In this document: one piece after another, positions 34,571-45,685 of the stretch | Position numbering within the stretch: position 1 is the stretch's first letter | How the letters are laid out: the number at the start of each line of letters is the position of its first letter | Origin: Dolomedes plantarius | Lineage: Eukaryota > Arthropoda > Arachnida > Araneae > Dolomedidae | Length of the DNA stretch: 64,000 bases | Assembly (NCBI GenBank): GCA_907164885.2 | Contig: OU015497.1 | Coordinates: 71,394,398 to 71,458,397 of the forward strand | Direction of reading: 5' to 3' | The notes under the pieces: generated by a model | Databases searched by the model: none | The model's input: the letters and a program-made list of their open reading frames with translations, nothing else | Told to the model about the DNA's origin: nothing | Made by a program: the position numbers and the translations under genes

Positions 34571-36910
34571 CAGGGCTTCTTAAACTTTTTTATATAGCGA
34601 CCCCCTTCAAGCTTAGGAAATTTTAAACGACCCCCTCCTCCATATAATGAAATATATATTAACCGTAGATGTAGATGTAATATCGCACTATTTTACAATG
34701 TAAATAAAATAAGGATTAAAGAATACGTACCCATTCATTTCACATATATATAATTGGAAACGTTGACGGGATATCGGTCGTAATAAAACACAATAAATAG
34801 AATGACATAAAACTATATATATATTTATTCAATAGAAAAAATAAACTTTTGTAACAATTTTTTTATAAGAAAACATAAAACTATATCTATATATTCAATA
34901 GAAAAAATAAACTTTTGTAACAATTTTTTTAATAAAAACATATTATTAATAAACATATTTTAATAAAATATTTAATAAATTATTTTAATAAATTATTAAA
35001 AACATATTTTAATAAAAACATATCTGTTAGAAATATAAGAACTTCATCTTTTAAAGTTAATAATCGTTTCAAACTTCGACCTCTTGATAGCCACCTAACT
35101 TCAGCATGTAGCAATAAACTTGTATAATCCGAATCCATATCAATGCACAAATTTTTAAACAATCGACTATTAAGTGCTCGACTTTTAATAAAGTTAATGA
35201 TTTTGACTGCATCAAAAAACACAGTGTTTAATTCTGGTGCAATTTTTTTAACAAGTGCCTCTCGGTGAATCATACAATGTGTAAATGTAATATGATCATT
35301 TCCAGCTTTAACAAATGCTGTAAAACCAAGATCTTGTCCGGTCATTGCTGCAGCACCGTCCGTGCACACACCAACACAATTTTTCCAATTTAATCCTTCT
35401 TTTTCAAAAAACTCATTTACTTTTTTATATATATCTTTTCCACGAGTATGACCTTCCAGAGGACGACAAAACAGTATATCTTCATGAATGCTTCCCTCAT
35501 AAATATATCTTACAAAAAGTAACAACTGTGCTATTTTTGAAATGTCTGTCGACTCGTCCAGTTGTATTGCAAACTTTGAGCTGTCTTTAAGCCTCATAAG
35601 AAGCTGTTGAAATTGATCATTGCTAATGTCTGAAATTCTTTTGGACACAGTGTCATTTGATAATGGAATTTTACTAATTTCAGCAGCATACTGTTTTCCA
35701 TGAACAATTTCAGACATTCTTATAGCTGCAGGTAGTAAAAGTTGCTCTCCAATAGTAAAAGGCTTTTTCGTTTTTGCTATCAAATACGAAACTTCATACG
35801 ATGCCAATAGATATTTATCATTCAAAGTAACATACTTCTCCAAAGTGTTCTTTTCTTTATTTGATGTTTGCAAAAGACGCTCAAAATATTCTATTGGCTT
35901 TTTTGATAACGTTGCATGTTTAGTATTCAAATGTCGTTGCAGTTTTGACGGTTTCATGCTTTCTGCAGCCAAAACTTCTTTGCAAATTAAGCACACTGGT
36001 TGTTCTTCATTGTTGTGAGAAGAGCATGTGAAGCCATACTGCAAATATGATTCGTCATATTTTCTTTTTTTTGTTTTGCTAGAAGTCGGATTTGAAGCAC
36101 TGCAACTTGGTTGTGACGGCGTGGCAGACTTATTAGTTGGAATTTTAATTAGCCATTTATCCATGATGGTTAAATAATAATAAATAATTAAACAAAATGT
36201 AGTTGAACTTTAACGTAATAATTAAAAACACCAACTGAAAATTACACAGTAAATACACACATGTCACTACGAAGACAAAGCTGAGTCCAAACTGAAGTAC
36301 AAACAGAAAAATAACTACACTCGAATCTTTACCAGTGCAATGACAACAAATTACGATCAGATCAACCCCGACGCATGGCGTGTTCAAAGTGTGCAGCGCA
36401 CAAAGGCACCGTATCACAAAGACGCCGAAAAAGAAGCTTTCATTTAATTTTTTTATTATTCTTTCATAAAAATAATATGCCGATTCGCCTAGCCTAGCTT
36501 GATTATGCTTCCGTATTGTATGTGTAAGCTGTAAGGCGACGCGGCGTCTGGGTACTTATAATCACTAAGTTATCTTGCAAACACTGACGCCGGCGGCCAG
36601 ACATCAATGTCGAACGTTCAGTTGAAAATCGAGGAGCGCGTTGTATTTATTATTTTAAATGCTACTTCCATATTTTCATTTATAGGCCCTACATAACAGT
36701 TTTGCATTGCCACTTTTTTCAAAAAATAGTTATAATAAAACTACACTAGTATTTTGTATGATTTTTATTTGTATTTATATTTGTACGTAGTGTGTATACT
36801 AATTTTAAAATTTTATTTATAATGATTGAAAAGTATCAGATCTTTGCGACCCCCTTTCAGTAGTCTCGCGACCCCCAGGGGGGTCGCGACCCACAGTTTA
36901 AGAAGCCCTG
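34571..36910 (-). mobile_element. hAT element with BED-finger transposase (2340 bp), nested in the Helitron
   Basis: TIRs start CAGGGCTTCTTAAACT on both ends, and CGACCCCC words follow near both. The 8-bp duplication TTCTATAG flanks it exactly (34563-34570 and 36911-36918). The transposase lies on the - strand. The left 400 bp hold AT-rich duplicated sequence (about 34796-34960) where the 3' part of the transposase would be expected. Confidence 0.95.
34980..36164 (-). CDS. hAT transposase, ZBED5/SCAND3-like, C-terminally truncated
   Basis: An open 394-residue frame from the ATG at 36164. It opens with a short basic, Ser-rich leader. Next is a BED-type zinc finger (about residues 56-83: CLICKEVL...HLNTKH, with C-x2-C and H-x4-H). 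Then comes the start of the RNase H-like core, with LDESTDIS (first acidic residue, about 200) and GVCTDGAAAMTG (second, about 270), followed by the THCMIHREAL block and VRWLSRG. The frame ends soon after, in AT-rich codons (FLLKYVFNNLLK), so the third acidic residue and the C-terminal hAT dimerisation domain are missing. Related full-length proteins are usually over 550 residues. It could still bind DNA through the BED finger but should not catalyse transposition. Some vertebrate relatives were domesticated; there is no sign of that here because the TIRs and TSD are intact. Confidence 0.85.
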   Translation of the reverse strand: MDKWLIKIPTNKSATPSQPSCSASNPTSSKTKKRKYDESYLQYGFTCSSHNNEEQPVCLICKEVLAAESMKPSKLQRHLNTKHATLSKKPIEYFERLLQTSNKEKNTLEKYVTLNDKYLLASYEVSYLIAKTKKPFTIGEQLLLPAAIRMSEIVHGKQYAAEISKIPLSNDTVSKRISDISNDQFQQLLMRLKDSSKFAIQLDESTDISKIAQLLLFVRYIYEGSIHEDILFCRPLEGHTRGKDIYKKVNEFFEKEGLNWKNCVGVCTDGAAAMTGQDLGFTAFVKAGNDHITFTHCMIHREALVKKIAPELNTVFFDAVKIINFIKSRALNSRLFKNLCIDMDSDYTSLLLHAEVRWLSRGRSLKRLLTLKDEVLIFLTDMFLLKYVFNNLLK

Positions 36911-37155
36911 TTCTATAGTATGTCCTATTACATTTAATTTGAATATTTTCTTCTACATTATTTTGTCTATAAAAATATCCCTTACGATTTTTTTATAAAT
37001 AATTTTTGTGTTTTTTTTTACATCAATTGTATACTTTGACCGTCGTATTTATTATAAATATACATATATATTTATTTTTTTGGCATTAATTGCATACATT
37101 GACTGTTGTATTTAATTTGAATGTACTCCGTAGCGAAGTGCGGGTTTTCAGCTAG

Positions 37156-37692
37156 TTTAATGATATATTACTAAAGGATGATCCTGTAAATAATTTTAGT
37201 TTATTTTAGAATAAGTGTTATTGAAATCTGACTTAAAGAATGTTAGGATGTAGTTTAACTCCTCTGCTAAAAATATTCAAAAGGGCATTTTCAAAAACTC
37301 TTTTATAGCTTATAATAAAAAGTTTTAAATTCATTTTCAAAACCAAAGACCAGATAACTTGTTTCTTAACAATAAATAATCGATGTGCAAGAAATACAGA
37401 ATGAAAATAAAGGCTTAAAATTTATCATGATATTTATCAACAAATTTTGAGTTGTATTTAGTAAACAAATTGATGTACTAGGACTGATTAGTAGCATCAA
37501 ACAGTTTTCTAAAATAACATAGCAAATTGAAGCTTAACTTGGTATACTAAAGTAAAACACTTTGTTAAACTTCTATAGAAACAGCAAAAACTTTCTTCAA
37601 ATAATAAATTTAACTACTTTAATTGTATTTACTATTTCACTATTTTTAGAACACAATAAGTAATCTGTATTTTTAGAATCTTTTATAGAATG
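37156..37692. other. AT-rich stretch, nothing recognised
   Basis: No supported gene or bounded element between the Helitron end and the following MITE. Confidence 0.5.
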
Positions 37693-37700
37693 GTAGTATT

Positions 37701-37879
37701 CAGTGGCGTAGCGAGGGGGGGGGGGCAAGGGGTTCTATACTGCCCCGAGCGCCACAGAGGGGCGCCATATGGTCCCCAAGACAAACAAGATTTTCTGGAA
37801 AATTTCAATTTTTCGGGGGTAGGGGGCGCACCAAAAAGGTATAGTGCCCTGAGCGCCAGTTATACTCTCTATGCCACTG
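37701..37879. mobile_element. hAT MITE (179 bp)
   Basis: Left end CAGTGGCGTAGCGAGGGG and inverted right end CAGTGGCATAGAGAG. The exact 8-bp duplication GTAGTATT flanks it (37693-37700 and 37880-37887). The TIR resembles the right end of the element at 59500-60010. Confidence 0.92.
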
Positions 37880-38004
37880 GTAGTATTTAAACTTTTTAAA
37901 ATCATTGATCTTTCTATGTTCTTTATTTTAAATGGTTGAGTTGCTTTAGTTAATCGAATCATTCAAAAAATTTTAAATTGAGCAATTGTCCAAATTTGAT
38001 GTTT

Positions 38005-38425
38005 ATTTTTACTATGTTTTTATTAACTCGCTTTCTTGTTTGTTTGTGTGAGTGTGTTTGTCCGGTACAAATCTTGCAATCGATTTTTAACTAACTTCCC
38101 GACTAGCTAGACATTTGAAACTTTTAGAATAGCTCAGAACACGATTAAATGCGTTATTTTAATACTTTAAGCCATCTTTAAGCAGATTTGTATTCTTTTT
38201 CAGTTAATTTTGTTTTATAGATTGGTGCAGCCATCTATCAGCCGGGATGGGAACGAAAAGTTAAACGCAAGTTAACTTCCAATTAACTCTTTTCTTTCAA
38301 GTTAATGGGATAATTCATCGAAAAAATTTTTAAAATATTTATTAATACATAGAATTGTCAAGTTTATATGATTCAACAGAAAATTTAAAAACATGGTATA
38401 TAAAAAGTTATTTCTATCTTGTAAT
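38005..38425 (+). repeat. ~400-bp dispersed repeat, copy 3
   Basis: Same landmarks and order as 11440-11850, including AACTCGCTTTCTTGTTTG at the start and TAATACATAGAATTGTCAAG near the end. No target duplication resolved. Confidence 0.85.
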
Positions 38426-39179
38426 TATTATTTTTGGTGTCAAGAGATTTATTCCACCATGATTATTCAAACTTGTGATATTTTAGTTGACATTTCTGAA
38501 ATCGCTTTGCAATTTTAACGAGGATTACGTTCCTCAATAACGATCCTGCGGAGAGAGAAAAAATCGTCCGGCGTCGCAAGTTAGAATTTTGGCAGCGCGC
38601 CAAACCCAGTAGCAGTAAACAGTTAAACAGAAAAGTACCAAAATGCGTCAAAAAAAACAAAAAAGAAAAGAAAAGAGGTAAGCAGCGATATGTAAACCTA
38701 CGTTAATAACCCGCGGTAGCTTCGTTAGAAGAGACTACCTGATTTTTTTTCTCTCCGTATTATCAACTTCGCAGTTGTATTCTATTAGAGCATAAAAAAA
38801 TTGTCTCCTCAGACTCAAAGTACTGCATTACGTCGAAAATTTAAAATATGTTTTTCTTCTGTTGCGAATTCACAAGTCGTTTGATAAAAGGTGGCGCTGC
38901 TGGGCAAAAAGATTTATGTAAGTCGTGCGGCTGCGCAAAAGTTTTTGTTCTGTGTTCTTGTTGATTCGAAATACGAGTATATGTGTTAATGCAAAGGAAG
39001 GGGTTTTCCCAGCACAATGTTGTTTCGTTTTATTAAAAATATTAAAAAGGGCACAATTGAGCTCGTTAATCAACTCATACAGGACCTATCATAAGTAGTT
39101 ATTCGTCATTATACTGAACCACCAATCGATTTCATTTGATTTGTGTTTCTGAAACACCTTCAAAGTATGCATTTACTGG
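38426..39179. other. Intergenic stretch with one dispersed repeat
   Basis: Apart from the repeat at 38672-38752 nothing is recognised. Short open frames only. Confidence 0.45.
38672..38752 (+). repeat. ~80-bp dispersed repeat, copy A
   Basis: AAAGAGGTAAGCAGCGATA ... CGTTAATAACCCGCGGTAG ... CGTTAGAAGAGACTACCTGA. The same sequence occurs inverted at 43230-43309. The class is unknown. Confidence 0.75.
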
Positions 39180-39181
39180 TA

Positions 39182-39357
39182 CAGTCAATTCCGGTTAATC
39201 GAACCACATCGAAACGCGATCATTTTGGTCCTAATAACCGGCAGGTCGGATTAAACGAATATGCCTTATGTTACAAGACGGGATTCGGTCCAAAGGATTT
39301 GGTCCGAATAAGCGACTGGTCCGATTAACCGGTGGTCCAATTAACCGGAATCGATTG
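39182..39357. mobile_element. Small TA-flanked MITE (176 bp)
   Basis: Ends CAGTCAATTCCGGTTAATCG and, inverted, CAATCGATTCCGGTTAATTG. TA lies on both sides (39180-39181 and 39358-39359). Internal GGTCCGA(A/T)TAA words fit a pogo/mariner type. Confidence 0.88.
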
Positions 39358-39359
39358 TA

Positions 39360-40309
39360 TTCTTTATGTGCCACAATATATGCAGCTGGGCTATGAAAAT
39401 TAATCTCCATAAAGACTTCACACTCTATTAAACATGAAAATGTATTCGTCTGAAATGTATAAAAAAACGTGAAATTTAGATATTATTTGACATCAACACA
39501 TTGCGGTAGGAGGAGTAAAGAGCGTTTTCATGAGGTGGTGAGCAACGTACCATATAAACTGAATATTTCCCACGGGCACAGGACGACTATGAGATATGTG
39601 ACATCACGCTAAAAAAATATGAAAGGAATCCTTTGGCAGTAAGTTAGAAAAATCATCTGTTTGAAGTACATTGGAACTTCTCTATGGCGGCCATAATATT
39701 GGCTCTATGCAGTTGTCTTAGGGGCATGCCAATAAATCGATAGAGAGCTCGAAAAGTTGGAAATTATAGAGCAAAGGCGAGTAAACGAGAAGAAAAAATA
39801 TGCAACGCAGGTGCAGAAAGAAAGAGATAAAATAGATGGAAACAGAGATTAGAATGTAAGAGAAAGCAAGAGGCAAAATTTAAGGAGGGGTAGTATAAAG
39901 GCAGATGTAAAAGTGTAAGAAGTCCGTGCGGCAAAATTTATGACGCCAATAAAACAGGTGTGTTCGAGGGGAGGAATTAGAAAAGGGGGTGCTTGGGAAA
40001 GTGCCAAGAAAGAAGAGAATTTGTAAATAACGCCCACGCCGGTTACTGGTTAAAAATGAATCTAGCGGAAAACCGCAAACCAATTTAGAAATAGAGATGG
40101 GGGAGAAGATGGCCAATAAGAGATTGAAAAGGCGTATCTAAAAATTAATAATGAAAAAGGATATGAAGAAAAGACAGTTAAGAGAAGAGAGTCTATTTGA
40201 TATTAGCAGCATGATCAGTTCGCAGTTATCTCAGTAAGAAGAGAGTCGCCATGAGTGGATGGCCAAGGCCGAGTTATAGCCTCTATACATGAGTCTGCAG
40301 ACTATTGCT
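39360..40309. other. Purine-rich intergenic stretch
   Basis: Strongly purine-biased on the + strand at about 39760-40200 (GAGAAAGCAAGAGGC-type sequence). No frame of recognisable function; possibly retroelement debris. Confidence 0.4.
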
Positions 40310-40430
40310 GAGCCCTGCATCCAGTTCCTGACACTCATGATGATAAAAGATTGATGAGCCGTGCATCCAGTTCCCGATGCCCATGATGATAAAAGACTGG
40401 GGAGCCTTGCATCCAGTTCCCGACGCCCAA
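40310..40430. repeat. 46-bp tandem repeat, ~2.6 copies
   Basis: GAGCC(C/G/T)TGCATCCAGTTCC begins at 40310, 40356 and 40402. Each unit continues with CATGATGATAAAAGA, and the last is partial. Confidence 0.9.
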
Positions 40431-41235
40431 ATCGCCTGATGACCGGAGAGCACTACGAACAAGTCAGTCTCTGCAACAACAAAGTGTGGAAGCCTTGCGA
40501 TAAATGCCCATATCAACAAATATCGAGGAGCTACGCGTCGACTGCCAATCATCCACAATAAAAGGTGAACAAGGATCATCAGTAAAGGTACTGTTCCCTT
40601 TTCCACATAAGTCTCATATCATTGCTTCTCACAAAAGTGCCGTTACTGCTAATTAATAATATAGGGCGCGATTGAATTAACATAATATAAATGAGTGGAA
40701 TTGTCATAATGACAGTAAATTGAGCCAGGTTAATATGAGTGATATTTCTATAAAATGATGTTATAAGAATTGAATGAGTTAAATGTATGTGTTTAGTGTC
40801 GTAGATAATTAATATAGTAAAGTAGTGAATTTGTAGGTGACATGTGTAGATGAATTATGAGATATCTAGTAGGAGTGTTTTGTATAATATTATTTATGTG
40901 TTTAATCAATTAATCAGTCTGTTATTCTTAAACTAGAGTTGTTTTTCAATTGTTAAGGTCACAACGAGTTCTCATTTTAATTTCATGCAATGTATTAACC
41001 ACACACAGCAAATATACGATATTCACTGTCACAGCAGTCTTTATTCGGTTCTGAACAAAATATGGCCATCAAATGGAGGTGGCCGGCTAGAGAAGTTTCA
41101 CTGAATTTAATAAGCTTTTTTAGAATTTTTTGTTGAAATACTTTGTTGTGGCTGATTCAAGGAAGTAAACGGTGTTAATAACTGGTAAGTTAGTGGTAAT
41201 TGGTCATAATTTGCTTTTTGAAAAAATAAAATATA
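40431..41235. other. AT-rich stretch, nothing recognised
   Basis: No supported gene or bounded element. Confidence 0.5.
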
Positions 41236-41239
41236 TTAA

Positions 41240-41990
41240 GGGGGCTCACAACCTTTGACTAAGGAGAAATGACCCTAAACATGATCAAAATCGAGCTACT
41301 GAAACTCCAATAATATTAATATATATATATAATTTTTTTGTTTTATATCAAAATTACAAGTCTTCAGTTATATTTTATACAAAAATAGAACTTCTAAACC
41401 CATAAATAATTTTAAAATTTTATTTTTAAATGTACACATTACTCAAAAGGGGAAAAAATCACTGGATGTTTCGCGCATCATAAAATTAAGAAATATGCAT
41501 ACAGAAACTATTTTTTGGTCAAATTAAATTAATAATACACTCAAGTTTAATGTAAAACCAAAAAATATACAAAAAATATAGTTTAAATTGAAAAATTTAC
41601 ATAAAATTTAAAAAAATTTTAAATTTGGCAATTTTTTAAAACATTTTGAAGTGTAAAAAATTTTTTTACAAATTTTTTTTACTTTTCTGGTTTTAGTGTG
41701 TAAAGAAGCTTATAATACAAATCTGATAAAAATTTTGTGTGTCTAGCACACATAGTTTGGGAGTAACAGTGCGCGCTAACTCAAAATTCACATATTTGAG
41801 AAAACTGAAGTTAAAGTTGGAATAACATGGGTATAGCAATAGAGTGAGCTTTACATAAACTCTCATAACTCGAGAAATAATGCAAATTTTTTATGCGGTT
41901 TTTTGCATATTGTTCAGAAATGTCCCAAAAATCAGAATATAGCAAAAACCAAAAATCTATTTTTCGAAGTTTCAAAGGTTGTGAGCCCCC
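41240..41990. mobile_element. TTAA-flanked MITE (751 bp)
   Basis: GGGGGCTCACAACCTTTGA at the left and its exact inverse at the right. TTAA flanks both ends (41236-41239 and 41991-41994). This suits a piggyBac-like (or Sola3-like) non-autonomous element. The interior is extremely A/T-rich and non-coding. Confidence 0.85.
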
Positions 41991-42218
41991 TTAAACATGT
42001 GGAACCTAAGTCTCAGGGCCCACGCTGTGCTAAAATTGTACTACATGATGACACAATCTTAAATGCCAATAATGTTGATTGGTAGGTTTTACAGATTTAC
42101 ATCACGATGACGCTATTTTTGCGCGACGAAATTTTCGTATGATCCAACACCATGGTTAACACCAAAGCCGTTTGCGTGTTTTCTTGTAAAATTAATTACT
42201 ATGAACAAAAAAAAGTAA

Positions 42219-42588
42219 TCTATATCTATATATATATAAGCCAAATACCACTTACTCACTGATCACTGTATCTTTGGAACCATAAGTCTTAGGAATCTGA
42301 AATTTTGCATGGTGGGTCCTCTCTCTTAGACCCTAGGAGCTAATTAAGAAATCTTTTTTTTTTTATAATCCAAGATTTAAAAAGGCTTTAACCCCTAAAA
42401 CAAAAACAAAAAAATAGTAAATTCTAAAACCTGTATTTGATGTCGGATCTCAACCGGACTACTTTTAAATAAAAGTATAACTAAAGACACAATCATAACG
42501 AGTTTCATCAAAATGGGCCGAAAATTGACGGAGTTAGTGTTTTTCAAAATTCGATTTTTCTTTTACAAATGCATTATGTTCTGCCGTT
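42219..42588 (+). mobile_element. Helitron 5' end, interrupted by a hAT MITE
   Basis: Starts TCTATATCTATATATATA after an A. It continues with ACTCACTGATCACTG, TATCTTTGGAACC and AAATTTTGCATGGTGG, words shared with the Helitron at 34018 and (inverted) with the tandem units at 8883-9320. The 3' end was not found; it may continue past 43076. Confidence 0.6.
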
Positions 42589-43068
42589 CAGGCCTTGATT
42601 TTACATTAGGCCCAGTAGGCCCGGGCCTAGGGGCCCCTGAATGTTAGGGGCCCCCCAAAATTTTTATTTTAAAAGAAAAAATTCTCAATTCAATTTTTTT
42701 TTTATTTTACCTTTTCTTAAAATGATTTTTTTTTTATTTCCTTTCAAATTTGATTGATTAATTCATCATATCTACAGTTATATGTATAGTTTATCATATA
42801 TATGTTATAGTGTATATAAGGGATTAATAAGTTTTTCTGGTTGCATTGTATTGGTGTTATAATGGTGAAGTTAATATGTTCTATTGCTTTTTGTTATATG
42901 ATAATGTTCTAGGCTTCTACGCTTCAAATAGCCAATTCTTGGTAAAATGGTACTTTCACATTATTTTTTTTGTGTGTCAATTTTGGAAATTTTACGCCCA
43001 CATCAGTGTTAGGGGGCCCCCCTTCTCAATTTGTGCCTATAGTCCAGAATTTTCTAAATCGGGCCCTG
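42589..43068. mobile_element. hAT element remnant (480 bp)
   Basis: Starts CAGGCCTTGATTTTAC and ends, inverted, CAGGGCCCGATTTAG. The exact 8-bp duplication CTGCCGTT flanks it (42581-42588 and 43069-43076). GGGCCCC runs lie near both ends. Confidence 0.88.
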
Positions 43069-43229
43069 CTGCCGTTTATCCATGATTTTGTATTTACCGA
43101 AAATACCTTCCACATCATTACCCCAGATAATCAGAAGTGTAGTAAATTCTTTGAATAAAAAATGACGTTTTTATAGAAATTGTATTGGGTTGTCTCTTAA
43201 CTATTAGCCAATTCTGTCACAAATTTAAG

Positions 43230-43309
43230 AAAAAAATTCAGGTAGTCTCTTCTAACGAAACTACCGCGAGTTATTAACGTAATATTACTTATCGTTGCTT
43301 ACCTCTTTT
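43230..43309 (-). repeat. ~80-bp dispersed repeat, copy B
   Basis: Reverse complement of 38672-38752, with the landmarks CAGGTAGTCTCTTCTAACG and CGTTGCTTACCTCTTTT. It lies just outside the Tc1 element. Confidence 0.75.
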
Positions 43310-43320
43310 GTATGTATATA

Positions 43321-44527
43321 CACTCAAGAGCCAAAACATTATGACCACCTGTCAATAACGAGTTGGCCCACCTTTGGCGCGCAAAAAAGCTTCAACCCGC
43401 CTTGGCATGGATGCCACAAGTCCTTGGTAGATGGCCGGAGACAGATTGTACCAGATGTTTAAGCAACGGTCACGCAAATCCGAGATATTGCGAATTGGTG
43501 GTCTTTGAACTCTGAGCTGCCGTCCTATGACATCCCAAATGTGTTCTATCGGATTAAGATCCGGTGATTTAGGCGGTCAGGAATTCAGGATCATGTTCCT
43601 GGAACCACTCCAACACAATTTTAGCCTTGTGACACGGGGCGTTATCCTGTTGGAACATTCCATTTCCAGCTGGAAAAACAGAAGCCATGTAAGGGTGCAA
43701 CTGGTCCGCAATGATGTTCAGATACCCTGTAGCATTCATGGTCTGCTCTACCACAACCACGGGTCCCAGAGACGCCCAAGAGAACTCCCCCAAAGCATAA
43801 TACCGCCACCACCGGCCTGTGTATGACCTACTGTACATTGAGGGAGCAACAGTTCGCCTGGAAGACGGCGTATCCTGACACGGCCATCGGCGTTATGAAT
43901 GACAAACCGTGATTCATCTGACCAGGCAACTCTCTCCCACTGATCCATGGACCAGTCTCGATGTTCCCGGGCCCAGCGCAGGCGCAGTAGGCGATGACGC
44001 TTGGTCAGCAAAGGCACACGAGTGGGACGTTTGCTGCGTAGCCCCATATCCAACAGTGTTCGCTGAACAGTGTGCTGCGATACAATTCTACTTGGCCGTG
44101 CATTGTATTGGGCTGTCAGCTGAGCCACTGTCTGGCTCCGGTTTTGCTTCACCATGCGAGACAGTCTCCGACGACCTTTTTCTTTGATAGCGTGTGGACG
44201 TCCAACACCATGTCGTCTACTGCTGGTTTCACCGTCATTCATCCACTTTGCATAAGTACTAACAACTGTAGGTCGCGAACAACCCACGAGTCGTGCAGTT
44301 TCGGAAATACTTGTTCCGAGCCTTCGAGCCATTACAATCTGCCCTCTATCAAAGTCGCTTAGATCCGCAGCCTTTCCCATCACACACAGAAGTAAGTGAA
44401 AGAATGATTCTTCAGACTCTCCAGCAGCAGTTAAATACCACTTCCACCTGATCACGTGCCTTCCACGTCATCCAGGCGAATTCATTGCAAAATGTAGGGG
44501 TGGTCATAATGTTTTGGCTCTTGAGTG
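43321..44527 (-). mobile_element. Tc1/mariner element 3 (1207 bp)
   Basis: A perfect TIR of about 29 bp beginning CACTCAAGAGCCAAAACATT at both ends. TA on both sides (43319-43320 and 44528-44529). The transposase lies on the - strand. The TIR identity suggests fairly recent insertion, although the gene has frameshifts. Confidence 0.97.
43352..44380 (-). pseudogene. Tc1-like transposase with two frameshifts
   Basis: The start [19 protein letters not shown] is at 44380, and the C-terminus PRRVEAFLRAKGGPTRY ends at the TGA at 43354-43352. Helix-turn-helix ([15 protein letters not shown]) and [15 protein letters not shown] blocks are present. The catalytic motifs are all there but in different frames: AWSDESRF (first Asp), QQDNAPCH (second Asp) and SPDLNPIEHIWD (Glu). 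Frame breaks lie near 43790 (in a G-run after IMLWG) and near 43585 (after HDPEF). Together they prevent a functional product. Confidence 0.93.
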
Positions 44528-44561
44528 TATGTGTTATGTATATATGTACGTATGTATATAT

Positions 44562-44698
44562 TGTTCCGTTTTTCCTCGATTCGTTAGGATTGAGTAAAAT
44601 CTCTCCAGAAACTGCACACAAAATAAAATTTATTATTCTGTAAATTCTTCAGGCGCATACACAAATTCAAACAGAAAACACGGAACAACTGTCTTCAA
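44562..44698 (-). mobile_element. Solo LTR family A fragment (copy 3)
   Basis: Begins TGTTCCGTTTTTCCTCG after ATAT and follows the 3' part of the LTR family at 13120 and 27458 for about 135 bp. Homology stops near 44698. The promoter half is missing. It lies about 35 bp past the Tc1 element. Confidence 0.8.
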
Positions 44699-44699
44699 T

Positions 44700-45100
44700 A
44701 AAACAAAAAATAACTGACTGATTGAAGAAATGTACTGACCATGGTCTTTCTCTTTTTGTATATAACAAAGGTGGTGGTTTTGTATGTATAAAGGTGTAAA
44801 TAATCCTTAAGTGAGTTTTGTTATGTCCTTAAGTAAGTTTTTTTTGTTTTATTACCTGCCATGTGAATAGGCCTTTAAAAACCGATTGTTTACACGAAGA
44901 ATTTGGATAGTTTCTATATTATAGTTGTGACCGTATGTACAAAAGCTGCAAATTTCAGTTTTAATATTTTGAAGTAAAATAAACTGAAGTTGAAAAAATA
45001 TTGAAATTTTTTTAAAGTTACCTTTGTTAGCATTCATAGTTTCGGTTTTATTTTGTACTAGCTGCATGTCATGTCATGAAGCATTTGCTAACCGTTCGAT
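44700..45100. other. AT-rich stretch, nothing recognised
   Basis: No supported gene or bounded element. Confidence 0.5.
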
Positions 45101-45109
45101 GAGATACAG

Positions 45110-45584
45110 CAGGGGTTCTCAACCTTTCAGGCACTGTGCCCCCCCCCCTTTGAACACTGATGTGAGGTGACGCCTCCCCCACCACCACCACCATATATTT
45201 TCAATACAAGTAGTACAATACGAATTTGAAACTGAAGCTGGTTATTAAATGAAAATATAGAATAGATAATTTCATACGCAAAATTTAATATTACTACACA
45301 TATCTTAATTTGGAACATATTATTAGAACATATGAAATCAAAGAATTAAATATAGAGCAAATATATTTGAGGTAATCAAGGATCTAGGTGAGGTTGACAT
45401 GCAATACCAGTCACTTTATCGTGTTCGTGTTCGTATGTCGAAAATTCATTACGGTTTCATTGTGACCGCAAAATTGAGTACAGTAAATTACAGTTAGTTT
45501 TACTTTTTATTTTATTTTATTTTTAAACTCACGCCTCCCTTGAAATTCTTCTACCCCCCCCCCCCCCCAGGTTGAGAACCGCTG
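45110..45584. mobile_element. hAT MITE (475 bp)
   Basis: Left end CAGGGGTTCTCAACCTTTC and inverted right end CAGCGGTTCTCAACCTGG. The exact 8-bp duplication AGATACAG flanks it (45102-45109 and 45585-45592). C-runs near both ends. Confidence 0.92.
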
Positions 45585-45685
45585 AGATACAGGATAATCA
45601 AAACATTATCTCCATTCTGTAGCTTCCACGAGCATTCCGGATCGGTATTTCATGATGGTACGACATAAAATTCGATGTTCCCTAC

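Larger units (their letters stand above)
34018..37155 (+). mobile_element. Helitron (3.1 kb), split by a nested hAT element
   Basis: The 5' end is TCAATATATATAAAACAG followed by a GACT tetranucleotide repeat and AAATTTTGCATGGTG. The 3' end is CCGTAGCGAAGTGCGG (a short hairpin) then TTTTCAGCTAG. Inserted between A and T with no duplication, and ending CTAG, it fits the Helitron rules (5'-TC, 3' hairpin, CTRR). No Rep/helicase frame, so it is non-autonomous. Related 5' ends are at 32164, 42219 and 63566. Confidence 0.85.

Noticed and set aside
36157..36417. 86-codon open frame upstream of the hAT transposase
   Set aside because: It overlaps only the start of the transposase in another frame, is Cys/Val/Phe-rich and unlike known proteins. 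It is more likely the 5' untranslated part of the element.
43909..44362. Plus-strand open frames inside the Tc1 element
   Set aside because: They are antisense to the transposase on the - strand, and the motifs are all on that strand.
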